From positions 1-64,000 of the forward strand of contig NZ_MUHD01000030.1 in the NCBI RefSeq assembly GCF_002217395.1: a stretch of 64,000 bases of DNA. Reading direction: 5' to 3'. The translations under genes and the position numbers were made by a program. Source of the stretch: Flavobacterium plurextorum (GTDB lineage Bacteria; Bacteroidota; Bacteroidia; Flavobacteriales; Flavobacteriaceae). Positions 50,138-58,832 of the stretch are shown here, piece by piece; within the stretch, counting starts at the first letter, position 1, and each line of letters opens with the position of its first letter. The notes under the pieces are model-generated. The model saw nothing but the letters and a program-made list of their open reading frames with translations. It did no database searches and had not been told where the DNA came from.

Positions 50138-51187
50138 CTAAAGTTCGAATTCAATTTTAAATTCGGCACCTTTATTCCTGCCTTCACTTAAAGCAGTTAG
50201 TTTTCCTTTATTTTTCTCTACAATTTTCTTGCATAAATACAATCCTATTCCAGTTGATGATTCATTTGCAGTTCCTAAACGGCTCATTTTTGTGAATTTC
50301 TTAAACAATTCATCAATTTGATTTTTGTCAAAACCAATTCCTTCATCAGTAACTGTAATAATTATATTCGAATTCTCCTTAAAAACTCTAAGTTTTATTT
50401 CACTGTCAAAATAAGAGAACTTAACGGCATTGCTGATTAAATTAACTAAAACCTGAACTAATAAACCTTCGTCGATTTTAAGTTTCACCTCGTCAATTTC
50501 AACATTTACTTTTAAGTTTACTTTTTTATCAATCAAACGCTGTTCAACCTGCTCATTAATAAAAGGCAGGATATTCGAGATTAAAATCGTTTTAAACTCT
50601 GGATTTATTTTTACTACTTGATCTTGTTCCTTTAATAATTTTATAAAATTCTCGATGTATCGAAATTGCAAATTAGTCGATTCGCAAATTAAACCTGCCA
50701 AATGTTTAACTGATTCGGATGGATTTTCGCTTAAAATAAGCTCGGCTAAACCTTGCGGATTTCCTGCGAAATTTTTCAAATCATGCGAAAGCATATAAAT
50801 TAAATCTTGTTTTTCGTTTATAAAACTTTCTGCCTCATAAATAGATTCTTGAATATTACACATCAAAAGTCCTGCTTCATCAGTATATTCTGTTGGCAAT
50901 ACTGAAAGCTGTCTGTTATTTCTATAATCATCCAATGATCTTGAAGCGATCGAAATAGGCTTAATTAATTGTTTTAATATCAAAAGCGTAATCACCGTTG
51001 CCAGCAAAGTCATAATTAAAGAAAATACTAAAATTGAAGTTGGCGAGACGGTATGCTCAAAAAAAAGTACAAAAAACAAAATCCCTATAAGCGGAATATG
51101 TATTCCTATAAATGCGACAAATAAGAATTTAAATGCATAACTTTTTTTCAAAAAGCTGATTTGTGAAAGATTGTGATACAACTTCAT
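50138..51187 (-). CDS. Orphan sensor histidine kinase
   Basis: From ATG 51187 it has 349 residues. Two membrane helices (about 19-43 and 51-70) lie almost without a periplasmic loop. A HAMP-like linker follows (about 72-125), then a dimerisation helix with phosphoacceptor H135 in MLSHDLKNFAGNPQ, and an ATPase domain (about 230-349) with NLISNAVKFSY (N box), DEGIGFD (G1) and GTANESSTGIGLYLCKKIV (G2). A TTG start at 51199 is possible but less likely. No response regulator is adjacent, so the partner is unknown. It may sense a membrane signal because it lacks an extracellular domain. Confidence 0.9.
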   Translation of the reverse strand: MKLYHNLSQISFLKKSYAFKFLFVAFIGIHIPLIGILFFVLFFEHTVSPTSILVFSLIMTLLATVITLLILKQLIKPISIASRSLDDYRNNRQLSVLPTEYTDEAGLLMCNIQESIYEAESFINEKQDLIYMLSHDLKNFAGNPQGLAELILSENPSESVKHLAGLICESTNLQFRYIENFIKLLKEQDQVVKINPEFKTILISNILPFINEQVEQRLIDKKVNLKVNVEIDEVKLKIDEGLLVQVLVNLISNAVKFSYFDSEIKLRVFKENSNIIITVTDEGIGFDKNQIDELFKKFTKMSRLGTANESSTGIGLYLCKKIVEKNKGKLTALSEGRNKGAEFKIEFEL

Positions 51188-51332
51188 AAAACACGACAAA
51201 CAATAGGTTATACTTGATAAATTTGAGATTAATGCTTAAAACAAAGTTAACTTTTAAACTCAATTAAACTAATAAATTCAACAATTTGATAATTTTTTTT
51301 GAAAATTAAATTTATAAAAGTTTTCAAACGCT

Positions 51333-51340
51333 TATTTTTG
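51333..51340 (+). promoter_or_regulatory. -7 box TATTTTTG of rlmD
   Basis: Exact TAnnTTTG match ending five bases before the rlmD ATG at 51345. This predicts a leaderless or nearly leaderless message. Confidence 0.5.
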
Positions 51341-51344
51341 CGCT

Positions 51345-52757
51345 ATGGGAAGAAAAAATACAGACAAAGTTGTCTTTCATCAAATCCAGGTTCTTGATGC
51401 TGGAGCAAAAGGAGTGTCAGTAGCAAAAGCACCTGACGGAAAAGTAATCTTTATTCCGAATGTAGTTCCGGGTGATGTAGTTGATGTACAGACATTCAAA
51501 AAAAGAAAAGCCTATTACGAAGGTAAAGCCGTAAAATTTCACGAATTATCAGAGCATCGTATTGAACCTATCTGCGATCATTTTGGTGTTTGCGGTGGTT
51601 GTAAATGGCAAAATATGAAATACAGCCAACAGTTGTATTACAAACAAAACGAAGTAAAAAATCATTTACAGCGTATTGGAAAAGTTGAGCTTCCTGAATT
51701 TGAAACTATTTTAGGTTCGGAAAAACAATTTTTCTATAGAAATAAAATGGAATTTTCATTTTCTAACAGCCGTTGGTTAACAGAAAAAGAAATTGAAAGC
51801 AAAGAAGATTTAGGAAACAGAAATGCTTTAGGATTTCATATTCCGAAAATGTGGGATAAAATTCTAGACATTCAAAAATGTCACTTACAAGAAGATCCTT
51901 CAAATGCTATTAGAAACGAAATCAGAGCATTTGCAAAGGAGCATAATTTAGCATTCTTTAATCCAAGAGAACATTCTGGTTTATTAAGAACGGTAATGAT
52001 TCGTACGGCTTCAACTGGCGAAATTATGGTTTTGATTCAGTTTTTCGAAAATGACAAAGCTAACCGCGAACTTATTTTAGATCATTTATACGAGAAATTT
52101 CCACAAATTACTTCTTTGCAATATGTGGTAAATGCTAAGCAAAACGATACAATCTACGATCAAGATATCAAACTTTATAAAGGAAGAGATTATATCTTAG
52201 AAGAAATGGAAGGTTTGAGATTCAGCATCAATGCTAAATCATTCTATCAAACAAATTCTGATCAAGCTTACGAATTATACAAAATTACGCGTGATTTTGC
52301 TGGCTTATCAGGAAATGAAACGGTTTACGATTTATATACCGGAACAGGAACTATTGCACAATTTGTTTCTAAAAAAGCAAAAAAAGTAATTGGTGTAGAA
52401 AGTGTGCCAGAAGCAATTTTAGATGCAAAAGCAAATGCAGAGCGCAATAATATTACAAATTGCGAGTTTTTTGTTGGTGACATGAAAGTGGTATTCAATG
52501 AAGAATTTATTGCTCAGCATGGTAAACCGGATGTTATTATTACAGATCCGCCAAGAGATGGTATGCACGCAGCCGTAATCGATCAGATTTTAAAAATTGC
52601 TCCTAAAAAAGTAGTTTACGTAAGCTGTAACTCGGCAACACAAGCTCGTGATTTAGCATTGATGGACGAAAAATACAAAGTTACCCGCGTTCGACCTGTT
52701 GATATGTTCCCACAAACACATCACGTTGAAAATGTTGTACTTTTAGAACTTCGATAA
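51345..52757 (+). CDS. rlmD: 23S rRNA (uracil-C5)-methyltransferase of the RlmD/RumA family
   Basis: Adds a methyl group from SAM to C5 of a uridine in 23S rRNA, as RlmD does at U1939. It has an N-terminal TRAM domain (about 1-65), a [4Fe-4S] site C77-x5-C83-x2-C86 with a fourth Cys near residue 178, and a C-terminal methyltransferase domain. DLYTGTGTIAQFVSKKAKKVIGVE binds SAM, DPPRDGMH and VYVSCNSATQARDL hold the catalytic Cys. The length of 470 residues is normal. It starts the rlmD-DUF6452-DUF6048 series. Confidence 0.93.
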   Translation: MGRKNTDKVVFHQIQVLDAGAKGVSVAKAPDGKVIFIPNVVPGDVVDVQTFKKRKAYYEGKAVKFHELSEHRIEPICDHFGVCGGCKWQNMKYSQQLYYKQNEVKNHLQRIGKVELPEFETILGSEKQFFYRNKMEFSFSNSRWLTEKEIESKEDLGNRNALGFHIPKMWDKILDIQKCHLQEDPSNAIRNEIRAFAKEHNLAFFNPREHSGLLRTVMIRTASTGEIMVLIQFFENDKANRELILDHLYEKFPQITSLQYVVNAKQNDTIYDQDIKLYKGRDYILEEMEGLRFSINAKSFYQTNSDQAYELYKITRDFAGLSGNETVYDLYTGTGTIAQFVSKKAKKVIGVESVPEAILDAKANAERNNITNCEFFVGDMKVVFNEEFIAQHGKPDVIITDPPRDGMHAAVIDQILKIAPKKVVYVSCNSATQARDLALMDEKYKVTRVRPVDMFPQTHHVENVVLLELR

Positions 52758-52771
52758 TTATAAAATTATAA

Positions 52772-53329
52772 ATGAAAAAAATAGTCTCTCTTTTACTTCT
52801 TTTTACTTTTGGACTTTCCAGCTGTGAAAAAGATGACATTTGCGATGGAAATACACCTACAACTCCGCGACTTGTTATTACCTTTTATAACATTTCGGAT
52901 CCATCTGTTGTAAAAAATGTCACAAACTTAAAAGTTGTTGGTATTGGCGGAGGTGATCCAAATGGGATTATTTTTAATAAAAGCGGAACTGAGATAACCA
53001 AATATTTAGCAAACGGAAGCACTATTTCTATTCCGCTAAAAACAGTTGGCACAACTACTTCTTACAGCTTTATATTTAATGCTATAAACAGCAATCCTGC
53101 AGCCGTAAATACAGATGTATTGACATTTAATTATGCAACGCAAAACATTTACGTATCTAGAGCTTGCGGTTTTAAAACTAATTTCACATTGAACCCAAGT
53201 GATAATTCAAGCACTGCTGGAATCGTACGAACAGATCCTGCTAACGACGGTCAATGGATGCAGAGTATTGATATACTAACTCCTAACATTCAAACAGAAA
53301 ATGAAACACATGTTAAAATATATTTTTAG
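52772..53329 (+). CDS. DUF6452 family lipoprotein
   Basis: The 185 residues begin with a lipoprotein signal (LLLFTFGLSSC, lipidated Cys near 19), then CEKDDICDGNTPTTPRLVITFYN, the conserved start of DUF6452, a Flavobacteriia family. The remainder is beta-rich. It follows rlmD by 14 bases. Its end overlaps the DUF6048 start by 29 bases. The conserved gene order suggests an envelope function connected with the next protein. Confidence 0.83.
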   Translation: MKKIVSLLLLFTFGLSSCEKDDICDGNTPTTPRLVITFYNISDPSVVKNVTNLKVVGIGGGDPNGIIFNKSGTEITKYLANGSTISIPLKTVGTTTSYSFIFNAINSNPAAVNTDVLTFNYATQNIYVSRACGFKTNFTLNPSDNSSTAGIVRTDPANDGQWMQSIDILTPNIQTENETHVKIYF

Positions 53330-54110
53330 TTTTTGCTTAGTGTTTTCAATGTTTTTAGGACATTCTCAAGAAACATCAGCTGCGAAAAAGGAAATCGTTA
53401 CCGAAAAACCAAAAAAAACAGCAAAACCTGCTGTTCAGGAAACAAAAATTGATAGTATTTCAACAAAAACAGACCGTTATGGTTTGCGTGTTGGAGTAGA
53501 TTTATACAAATTAACAAGAGGTCTTTACGATAAAGATTATAAAGGAATTGAGTTTGTAGGAGATTATCGTTTAACCAAAACGTACTATTTAGCTGCTGAA
53601 TTGGGTTTTGAAAACAAAACAACTGACGATGACCGATTAAATTCTACTGCGAAGGGAACTTATATTAAAGCAGGATTCGACTACAATTTATACCAAAACT
53701 GGTTAGATATGGAAAACCTAATAACTATTGGTATGCGTGGTGGTTTCAGTTCTTTTAGTCAAGACTTAAACAGCTATAAAGTTTACAATCCAAATCCGTA
53801 TTGGGGCGAACAGCCTTATATTGCTGCAAATCAAAAATACAACGGATTAAGCGCAGGCTGGATTGAGGTTGCGGGCGGAATTAAAGCTAAAGTTTTTAAT
53901 AATGTATTTGTTGGTTTTGGTGTTCAGCTTAAACTTTTAGTCATGAACAACAAACCTTCTGGCTTTGACAATCTTTATATTCCTGGTTTTAACAGAACTT
54001 ATGATGGAAGTTTTGGAGTAGGATTTAACTATACCGTTTCTTATTTTATTCCAATTTATAAGAAAAAAGTAGTTCTTCCAGAAATCAAAAAAGAAACTTC
54101 TAAAAAATAG
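53301..54110 (+). CDS. DUF6048 family outer-membrane-like protein
   Basis: The 269 residues have a signal peptide (about 1-26, ending LGHSQ), a Lys/Thr/Pro-rich spacer, then a beta-barrel-like region (about 58-255) with alternating aromatic residues and RYGLRVGVDLYKLTRGLYDKDYKGIEFVGDYRL, the DUF6048 core. It ends in a Tyr/Phe-rich last strand (GFNYTVSYFIPIYKKK), consistent with outer membrane assembly. It may form a pore or complex with the preceding lipoprotein. An alternative start is ATG 53310. Both overlap the DUF6452 end. Confidence 0.82.
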   Translation: MKHMLKYIFSFCLVFSMFLGHSQETSAAKKEIVTEKPKKTAKPAVQETKIDSISTKTDRYGLRVGVDLYKLTRGLYDKDYKGIEFVGDYRLTKTYYLAAELGFENKTTDDDRLNSTAKGTYIKAGFDYNLYQNWLDMENLITIGMRGGFSSFSQDLNSYKVYNPNPYWGEQPYIAANQKYNGLSAGWIEVAGGIKAKVFNNVFVGFGVQLKLLVMNNKPSGFDNLYIPGFNRTYDGSFGVGFNYTVSYFIPIYKKKVVLPEIKKETSKK

Positions 54111-54127
54111 AAATTCTCTTATTATAC

Positions 54128-54162
54128 AAAAAGCCCCGAATTCAAAAATTCGGGGCTTTTTT
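54128..54162 (+). terminator. Terminator of the rlmD-DUF6452-DUF6048 unit
   Basis: AAAAAGCCCCGAATT pairs perfectly with AATTCGGGGCTTTTT around a CAAA loop, followed by T residues. Confidence 0.93.
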
Positions 54163-54232
54163 ATACTATACAATTGAAGTCCTGCTTACCTTCAATAAAT
54201 CCAATCTTCCTTGATATTAAAGGTTAAAAAAA

Positions 54233-54469
54233 TTATCCTATTTCCTTAATTCCTTTTATAAAAATCCATTTCATAAAAAGCTTCTCGCCATCTTTTGTTC
54301 TTGCGGCTTGAAATTTTGGAGAAATTAAGGTCGACACAATAAATGCAGTCATCGGAATCCATAATCCAGTTAATCCTGTATAAGTCGCAATTAAAAATCT
54401 GCCTAAAATAAACAGAATTGCAAAACATCCTAATTGATATAAAAAAGCTCTTATTTGTAGTTTTGTCAT
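54233..54469 (-). CDS. Small hypothetical membrane protein, 78 aa
   Basis: From ATG 54469 the protein starts MTKLQIRAFLYQLGCFAILFILGRFLI. It has two hydrophobic helices (about 9-27 and 31-50) and a basic C-terminal tail (KFQAARTKDGEKLFMKWIFIKGIKEIG). I do not recognise a family. The longer start at 54499 lies in repeat-like sequence and is less likely. The topology and codon use support a real gene. Confidence 0.62.
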   Translation of the reverse strand: MTKLQIRAFLYQLGCFAILFILGRFLIATYTGLTGLWIPMTAFIVSTLISPKFQAARTKDGEKLFMKWIFIKGIKEIG

Positions 54470-54481
54470 TTTTTTCTTTTT

Positions 54482-54665
54482 AAAGGTGCAAAGCAGCAAA
54501 GATTCAGAGGTACAAAGATCTACTCTTTGCGTTTATAAAGTCTTACCACTTTGCAAGTTTTATTCTATTTGAAATTTTATCTTCTTATAAATACAACTTT
54601 ACAAAACTCTTCACGACAAAGCTTTAAAACCTATGCCACTATGAACATTTGTAACTTTGAATCTA
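54482..54665. repeat. Degenerate CAAAG/CTTTG repeat tract
   Basis: The tract contains AAAGGTGCAAAGCAGCAAAG, ATTCAGAGGTACAAAGATC, CTCTTTGCG, CACTTTGCAAG and AACATTTGTAACTTTGAATC. It is about 180 bases of the same degenerate family seen at 5958-6125, in both orientations. Confidence 0.65.
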
Positions 54666-54671
54666 TTTTAT

Positions 54672-55835
54672 TTACTCTGTAACCTGAAATTTCGTTCTCT
54701 TGCTTCCTTCGTACATTTCGTATTTTACCAAACGAGCTTCAAGACTTCCGTTAAAAAGCTTGATTTTTCTTGATGGCTTTAATCCAACAAATTTCAACGC
54801 TTCTAGGTTTGCCGTGATAAACCAAGCATTTGTTCCTGGATAGTTTTTCTTTAAAGTATCACCTATACTGCTGTAGAATTTCTCCATATGAATATCTAAA
54901 CGCTCATCATACGGCGGATTAAATACAATATGTAATTTTCCTTCTACTTCTTTTTCAGAATCAAAAAAGTTGTCCTCAGAAATTGTTACATAATCCTCAA
55001 GATTAGCATTTCTAATATTATCTTTTGCTTTGCTTACCGCACTTGGTGCTTTATCAAAACCTTTTATTGTATAATGAAATTCTTTTGTTTTTTTCATCAA
55101 GCTGTTTACAATTTGATCAAACAAATCGTTGTCCCAGTCTTTCCATTTTTCAAAAGCAAATTCTTTACGATTAATATTTGCAGGAATATTGCAGGCGATC
55201 ATCGCTGCTTCTGCTAAAAAAGTTCCTGATCCGCACATTGGATCTAAAAAATGACTTTGTCCTTCCCATCCTGAAAGCAATAGAACTCCCGCTGCCAAAA
55301 CTTCGTTTATAGGCGCAATATTTGTCGCAGTTCTATACCCACGCTGATGCAATGAGCTTCCAGAAGTATCTAAAGCTACTGAAACCTGATCTTTGTCGAT
55401 ATGCACATTGATTCGTAAATCTGGATATTGCTTATCAATACTTGGTCTCTGCCCTGTTCTTTCTCTAAACTGATCTACAATAGCATCTTTACATTTTTGA
55501 GAAACAAACTCAGAATGATTAAAATAAGTAGAATGCACAGTTGCATCAATTACAAAAGTTTGATTGGCATTTAACAATTTCGACCAGTTTATGCCCGAAA
55601 TTCCTTTGTATAATGCCTGCTCATTGTTAGCTCTAAAAGAGTAAATTGGTTTTAGTACTTTCAGCGCCGTTCTAAGCGACAAATTGGCTTTATACATAAA
55701 CCCTTTATCACCTTTAAAACTTACCATTCGCACTCCTTTTTCAACATCCTGAGCACCAAGCGTACGTAATTCTTGTTCTAATATCTCTTCAAAGCCAAAA
55801 AAACATTTGGCAATCATTCTAAAATTTTCTTCCAT
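54672..55835 (-). CDS. THUMP-domain SAM-dependent RNA methyltransferase (RlmL N-terminal/YpsC type)
   Basis: An N-terminal ferredoxin-like plus THUMP RNA-binding region (about 1-165) has MIAKCFFGFEEILEQELRTLGA and RINVHIDKDQVSVALDTSGSSLHQRGYR. The methyltransferase domain (about 166-387) has FLDPMCGSGTFLAEAAMIA (SAM) and IVFNPPYDERLD (NPPY, N2-guanine methylation motif). Relatives methylate 23S rRNA guanine 2445 or similar. The C-terminal second methyltransferase of E. coli RlmKL is absent. It is divergent from the methyltransferase at 55991, with overlapping promoter boxes. Confidence 0.9.
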   Translation of the reverse strand: MEENFRMIAKCFFGFEEILEQELRTLGAQDVEKGVRMVSFKGDKGFMYKANLSLRTALKVLKPIYSFRANNEQALYKGISGINWSKLLNANQTFVIDATVHSTYFNHSEFVSQKCKDAIVDQFRERTGQRPSIDKQYPDLRINVHIDKDQVSVALDTSGSSLHQRGYRTATNIAPINEVLAAGVLLLSGWEGQSHFLDPMCGSGTFLAEAAMIACNIPANINRKEFAFEKWKDWDNDLFDQIVNSLMKKTKEFHYTIKGFDKAPSAVSKAKDNIRNANLEDYVTISEDNFFDSEKEVEGKLHIVFNPPYDERLDIHMEKFYSSIGDTLKKNYPGTNAWFITANLEALKFVGLKPSRKIKLFNGSLEARLVKYEMYEGSKRTKFQVTE

Positions 55836-55867
55836 TTCTCTATAAATTAAAAAAACTAAATCTTAAA

Positions 55868-55887
55868 AGATGCACTGTGGTGCATCT
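55868..55887. repeat. AGATGCAC palindromic intergenic element
   Basis: AGATGCAC (55868-55875) and GTGCATCT (55880-55887) form a perfect 8-bp stem, followed by CTACATTATGCAATG. Similar GATGCAC-type hairpins are dispersed in flavobacterial genomes. This is from general memory and not verified here. Confidence 0.6.
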
Positions 55888-55941
55888 CTACATTATGCAA
55901 TGATAATATTTAGGTATCATTGCGAAATAGTTATTTTTCGG

Positions 55942-55960
55942 CAAAAATACACTAAATTTG
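55942..55960. promoter_or_regulatory. Divergent -7 boxes for the two methyltransferase genes
   Basis: TATTTTTG on the minus strand (55942-55949) and TAAATTTG on the plus strand (55953-55960) are both exact matches and only three bases apart. RNA polymerase binding at one should block the other. Confidence 0.5.
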
Positions 55961-55990
55961 CGGTACTTTAAATTAAATGAAATAGAATAA

Positions 55991-56755
55991 ATGTCTGAAG
56001 CACCAAACTCATCAACACCAAATCAGGATCGTAATACAGAAAACTGGTTCTCTTCATGGTTTGATACTCCGTATTATCACATTCTTTATAAAGATCGAAA
56101 TTACCGAGAAGCTCAGGTTTTTATGGATAATCTTACTCATTATCTTAATCTTCCTGAAAAAGCTAAGGTGCTTGATTTAGCCTGCGGAAAAGGAAGACAT
56201 TCCATATACTTAAACCAACTTGGTTATAATGTATTAGGTGCTGATCTATCTGAAAACAGTATTGCTGAAGCTAATAAAAACAGTAATGAATCACTGCACT
56301 TTAAAGTGCACGATATGCGTGAACCTTTTGACGAAAAATTTGATGCCATTTTTAATCTTTTTACCAGTTTTGGTTATTTTGAAAGTGACGACGATAATTT
56401 GACTACGCTAAAAGCTATTAAAGAAAGCTTGTCTGAATATGGTTTTGCGGTAATCGATTTTATGAACGTAAATCAGGTTATTGAAACTTTAGTTCCTCAA
56501 GAAGTAAAAACAGTTGACGGAATCGATTTTCATATTAAAAGATATGTTGAAGATGGACATATTTTCAAAGAAATTGACTTTGAAGATCAAGGCAGAAAAT
56601 ATCATTTTACAGAAAAAGTAAAAGCATTAACTTTGAAAGACTTTCAAGATTTAATGGATGAAGCAGGAATTTTTCTGTTAGATATTTTTGGAGATTACAA
56701 ACTCAAAAAATTCCATAAAACTGAAAGCGAACGATTAATCATGATTTTTAAATAA
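55991..56755 (+). CDS. Class I SAM-dependent methyltransferase
   Basis: A 254-residue Rossmann-fold methyltransferase. The SAM motif is VLDLACGKGRHSIYLNQLGYNVLGADLS (motif I), followed by HDMREPFDEKFDAIFNLFTSFGYF (motifs II-IV) and a cap region. It resembles small-molecule methyltransferases (UbiE/ubiquinone type) but has no feature fixing the substrate. The N-terminal NWFSSWFDTPYYHILYKDRNYREAQ is conserved in many Bacteroidota members. It may be co-transcribed with the ZIP transporter gene. Confidence 0.86.
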   Translation: MSEAPNSSTPNQDRNTENWFSSWFDTPYYHILYKDRNYREAQVFMDNLTHYLNLPEKAKVLDLACGKGRHSIYLNQLGYNVLGADLSENSIAEANKNSNESLHFKVHDMREPFDEKFDAIFNLFTSFGYFESDDDNLTTLKAIKESLSEYGFAVIDFMNVNQVIETLVPQEVKTVDGIDFHIKRYVEDGHIFKEIDFEDQGRKYHFTEKVKALTLKDFQDLMDEAGIFLLDIFGDYKLKKFHKTESERLIMIFK

Positions 56756-56756
56756 A

Positions 56757-56840
56757 TTGGGGAATCGTTAATTGTTTAACCGTTTAATCGCTAAACAAAA
56801 AACAATTAACCGATTAAACAAATCAACGATTACACGAAAC
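56757..56840. repeat. TTTAATCG/CGATTAAA short-period repeat before the ZIP gene
   Basis: Units GTTAATTG, TTTAACCG and TTTAATCG follow one another, and then their inverses ACAATTAACCGATTAAAC and CAACGATTA. GTTTAATCG and CGATTAAAC pair exactly. The tract would encode the first residues if a start at 56772 were used, which argues against that start. Confidence 0.6.
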
Positions 56841-56843
56841 GAA

Positions 56844-57512
56844 ATGAACTATTTACTACCCTTATTTTCTGTACTTTTAGGATATATAGTGGCTTTGTTT
56901 TTAAAACCTAAAAACAAAACCAATTTAAAGTTACTGCTGGCATTCAGCGGTTCATTTTTGTTATCATTAACGGTAATGCATCTTTTGCCCGAAGTTTATG
57001 AATCTCACAATCATAATATTGGGATTTTTATTATGCTTGGGATTTTGTTTCAAATTGTACTTGAATTTTTCTCAAAAGGCGCAGAACATGGACATGTTCA
57101 TGGACATGCAAAAATGTCGCAAATTCCGTGGCTGCTTTTTATAAGTCTTTGCATTCATGCTTTCTTAGAAGGTTTTCCGGTAAGCCATCATCATGATTTA
57201 GCCCTTGGAATTGCTATTCATCATTTGCCAATTGCAGTAATTTTAACAACATTCTTCATCAATGCCGATTTAGACAAAAAAGCCATTTTTGCCTTCATGC
57301 TTACTTTTGCCGTAATGACACCTTTAGGAACTGTTGCTTCTGAATATCTGCCAATTTTAAATGAATATTATACTGAAATTACCGCAATTGTAATTGGTAT
57401 ATTATTTCATATTTCATCGACTATTATTTTTGAAAGCAGCGAAGGACATAAGTTTAATGTTGCCAAAGTTTCTATGATTGTACTCGGAATCTTACTAGCA
57501 TTTTTCTTGTAA
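56844..57512 (+). CDS. ZIP family metal transporter
   Basis: From ATG 56844 it has 222 residues with about eight membrane helices. The loop HGHVHGHAKM after helix three is the typical His-rich metal-binding stretch, followed by the helix IV and V motifs CIHAFLEGFP and IAIHHLPIAVIL, whose His and Glu residues form the metal site. It should bring zinc or another divalent metal into the cytoplasm. A start at 56772 would add 24 residues encoded by repeat DNA and is rejected. Confidence 0.88.
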   Translation: MNYLLPLFSVLLGYIVALFLKPKNKTNLKLLLAFSGSFLLSLTVMHLLPEVYESHNHNIGIFIMLGILFQIVLEFFSKGAEHGHVHGHAKMSQIPWLLFISLCIHAFLEGFPVSHHHDLALGIAIHHLPIAVILTTFFINADLDKKAIFAFMLTFAVMTPLGTVASEYLPILNEYYTEITAIVIGILFHISSTIIFESSEGHKFNVAKVSMIVLGILLAFFL

Positions 57513-57941
57513 TTTCATGAAATTTTGCTTCCTTTTTAGCAGCTGAACATCATCTTTCATTATTTAAAATGATGCTTTTTCCTACTTGCTTTTTAGTATT
57601 AAGTTTCTAAAATAATACCGCTGAATATTCTTGGCATTTATGAAATTTTAAATAACCGATAAAGAAATAAAGCCTTCCTCTTTTTTGGCTTTTCATCAAA
57701 AAAGAAGCTGATTACGAACCAAAATCCTAGATATTCCAGCTAGTAAGTCTAGTTTATTTATTAATCTTAACTTTTCAACCATATTACTTTTCTCATTCGC
57801 GTAACAAAACTTCTGACAAACAGTCTTTATTGATAAAAAATAGAGCATAAAAAAAGATTACAAATCTTTGTGACTTTGTGTTGTAATTTTCTTGATTAAA
57901 ATAAAAAAATATTAATTTTGACTGGTCTAAATAACACTAAA
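57513..57941. other. 429-base gene-free region between the ZIP gene and murQ
   Basis: It holds a possible terminator for the ZIP gene (CATCAT...ATGATG then TTTTT near 57548-57580), a pair TCTTTTTTG/CAAAAAAGA near 57679-57705, a short CTTTG-type tract (57860-57885) and the murQ promoter. I see no gene or clear remnant of one. Confidence 0.5.
57892..57920 (+). promoter_or_regulatory. Promoter of murQ (TTG-N18-TAATTTTG)
   Basis: TTG (57892-57894), an 18-base spacer and TAATTTTG (57913-57920). The box covers the TTG at 57918, which excludes that codon as a start. Confidence 0.78.
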
Positions 57942-58754
57942 ATGACATTTACAAAAACGACTGAACTCTCATCACAATATGAACATTTAGAAAAAATGTC
58001 TGTTCATGAATTGTTATCAAATATCAACCAAGAAGATAAAACTGTTCCTTATGCAGTAGAAAAAGCTTTACCTCAAATAGAAGCTTTGATACCAAAAATA
58101 GTTGCAAAATTGAAACTTGGCGGCAGATTATTTTATATTGGTGCGGGAACTTCAGGACGTCTTGGTGTTGTTGATGCATCAGAATGTCCGCCTACTTTTG
58201 GTGTTCCTTTTGATTTAGTAAATGGTATAATTGCAGGTGGTGATACCGCTATAAGACGAGCAGTCGAAAATGCAGAAGATAATCCAACACAAGCTTGGAT
58301 TGATTTAAAGACTTACAATATTAATCAAAATGATGTAGTAATTGGAATTGCTGCTTCTGGAACAACTCCTTATGTTATTGGAGGATTAGAAGCTTGTAAC
58401 CAAAACAATATTGTTACTGGCTGTATTACCAACAATGCTGGAAGTCCGCTTGCATTAACAGCAAAGTTTCCAATCGAAGTTGTCGTTGGTCCTGAATTTA
58501 TTACCGGTAGTTCGCGAATGAAAGCTGGAACCGCACAAAAACTGGTTTTAAACATGATTTCGACAGCTGCAATGATTCAGCTTGGAAAAGTAAGAGGTAA
58601 CAAAATGGTCGATATGCAGTTAAGTAATGTTAAACTTGTAGATCGAGGTGTTAAAATGATTATGGGTGAAATCCCTGTTTCATACGATGAAGCATCAGAA
58701 TTACTAAAAAAATATGGCAGCGTAAGAAATGCTGTTGATAATTATCATAAATAA
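57942..58754 (+). CDS. murQ: N-acetylmuramic acid 6-phosphate etherase
   Basis: Cleaves the lactyl ether of MurNAc-6-phosphate to GlcNAc-6-phosphate in recycling of peptidoglycan. From ATG 57942 it is 270 residues. The SIS domain has RLFYIGAGTSGRLGVVDASECPPTFG, GGDTAIRRAVENAEDN with catalytic Glu, and GPEFITGSSRMKAGTAQKLVLNMIST, the MurQ signature. The length is a little shorter than the 298 of E. coli, with the usual C-terminal trimming in Bacteroidota. No AnmK or transporter gene is nearby. It is followed after 78 bases by a small membrane protein gene. Confidence 0.95.
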   Translation: MTFTKTTELSSQYEHLEKMSVHELLSNINQEDKTVPYAVEKALPQIEALIPKIVAKLKLGGRLFYIGAGTSGRLGVVDASECPPTFGVPFDLVNGIIAGGDTAIRRAVENAEDNPTQAWIDLKTYNINQNDVVIGIAASGTTPYVIGGLEACNQNNIVTGCITNNAGSPLALTAKFPIEVVVGPEFITGSSRMKAGTAQKLVLNMISTAAMIQLGKVRGNKMVDMQLSNVKLVDRGVKMIMGEIPVSYDEASELLKKYGSVRNAVDNYHK

Positions 58755-58832
58755 AAAAAAATCTTTGTGGTACTTTTAACCGCAAACTTCTTCAAGTTTT
58801 CAAACGTGAAACTTGAAACAAAAAACACACAA

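Noticed and set aside
57918..57941. TTG start for murQ
   Set aside because: The TTG lies in the -7 box.
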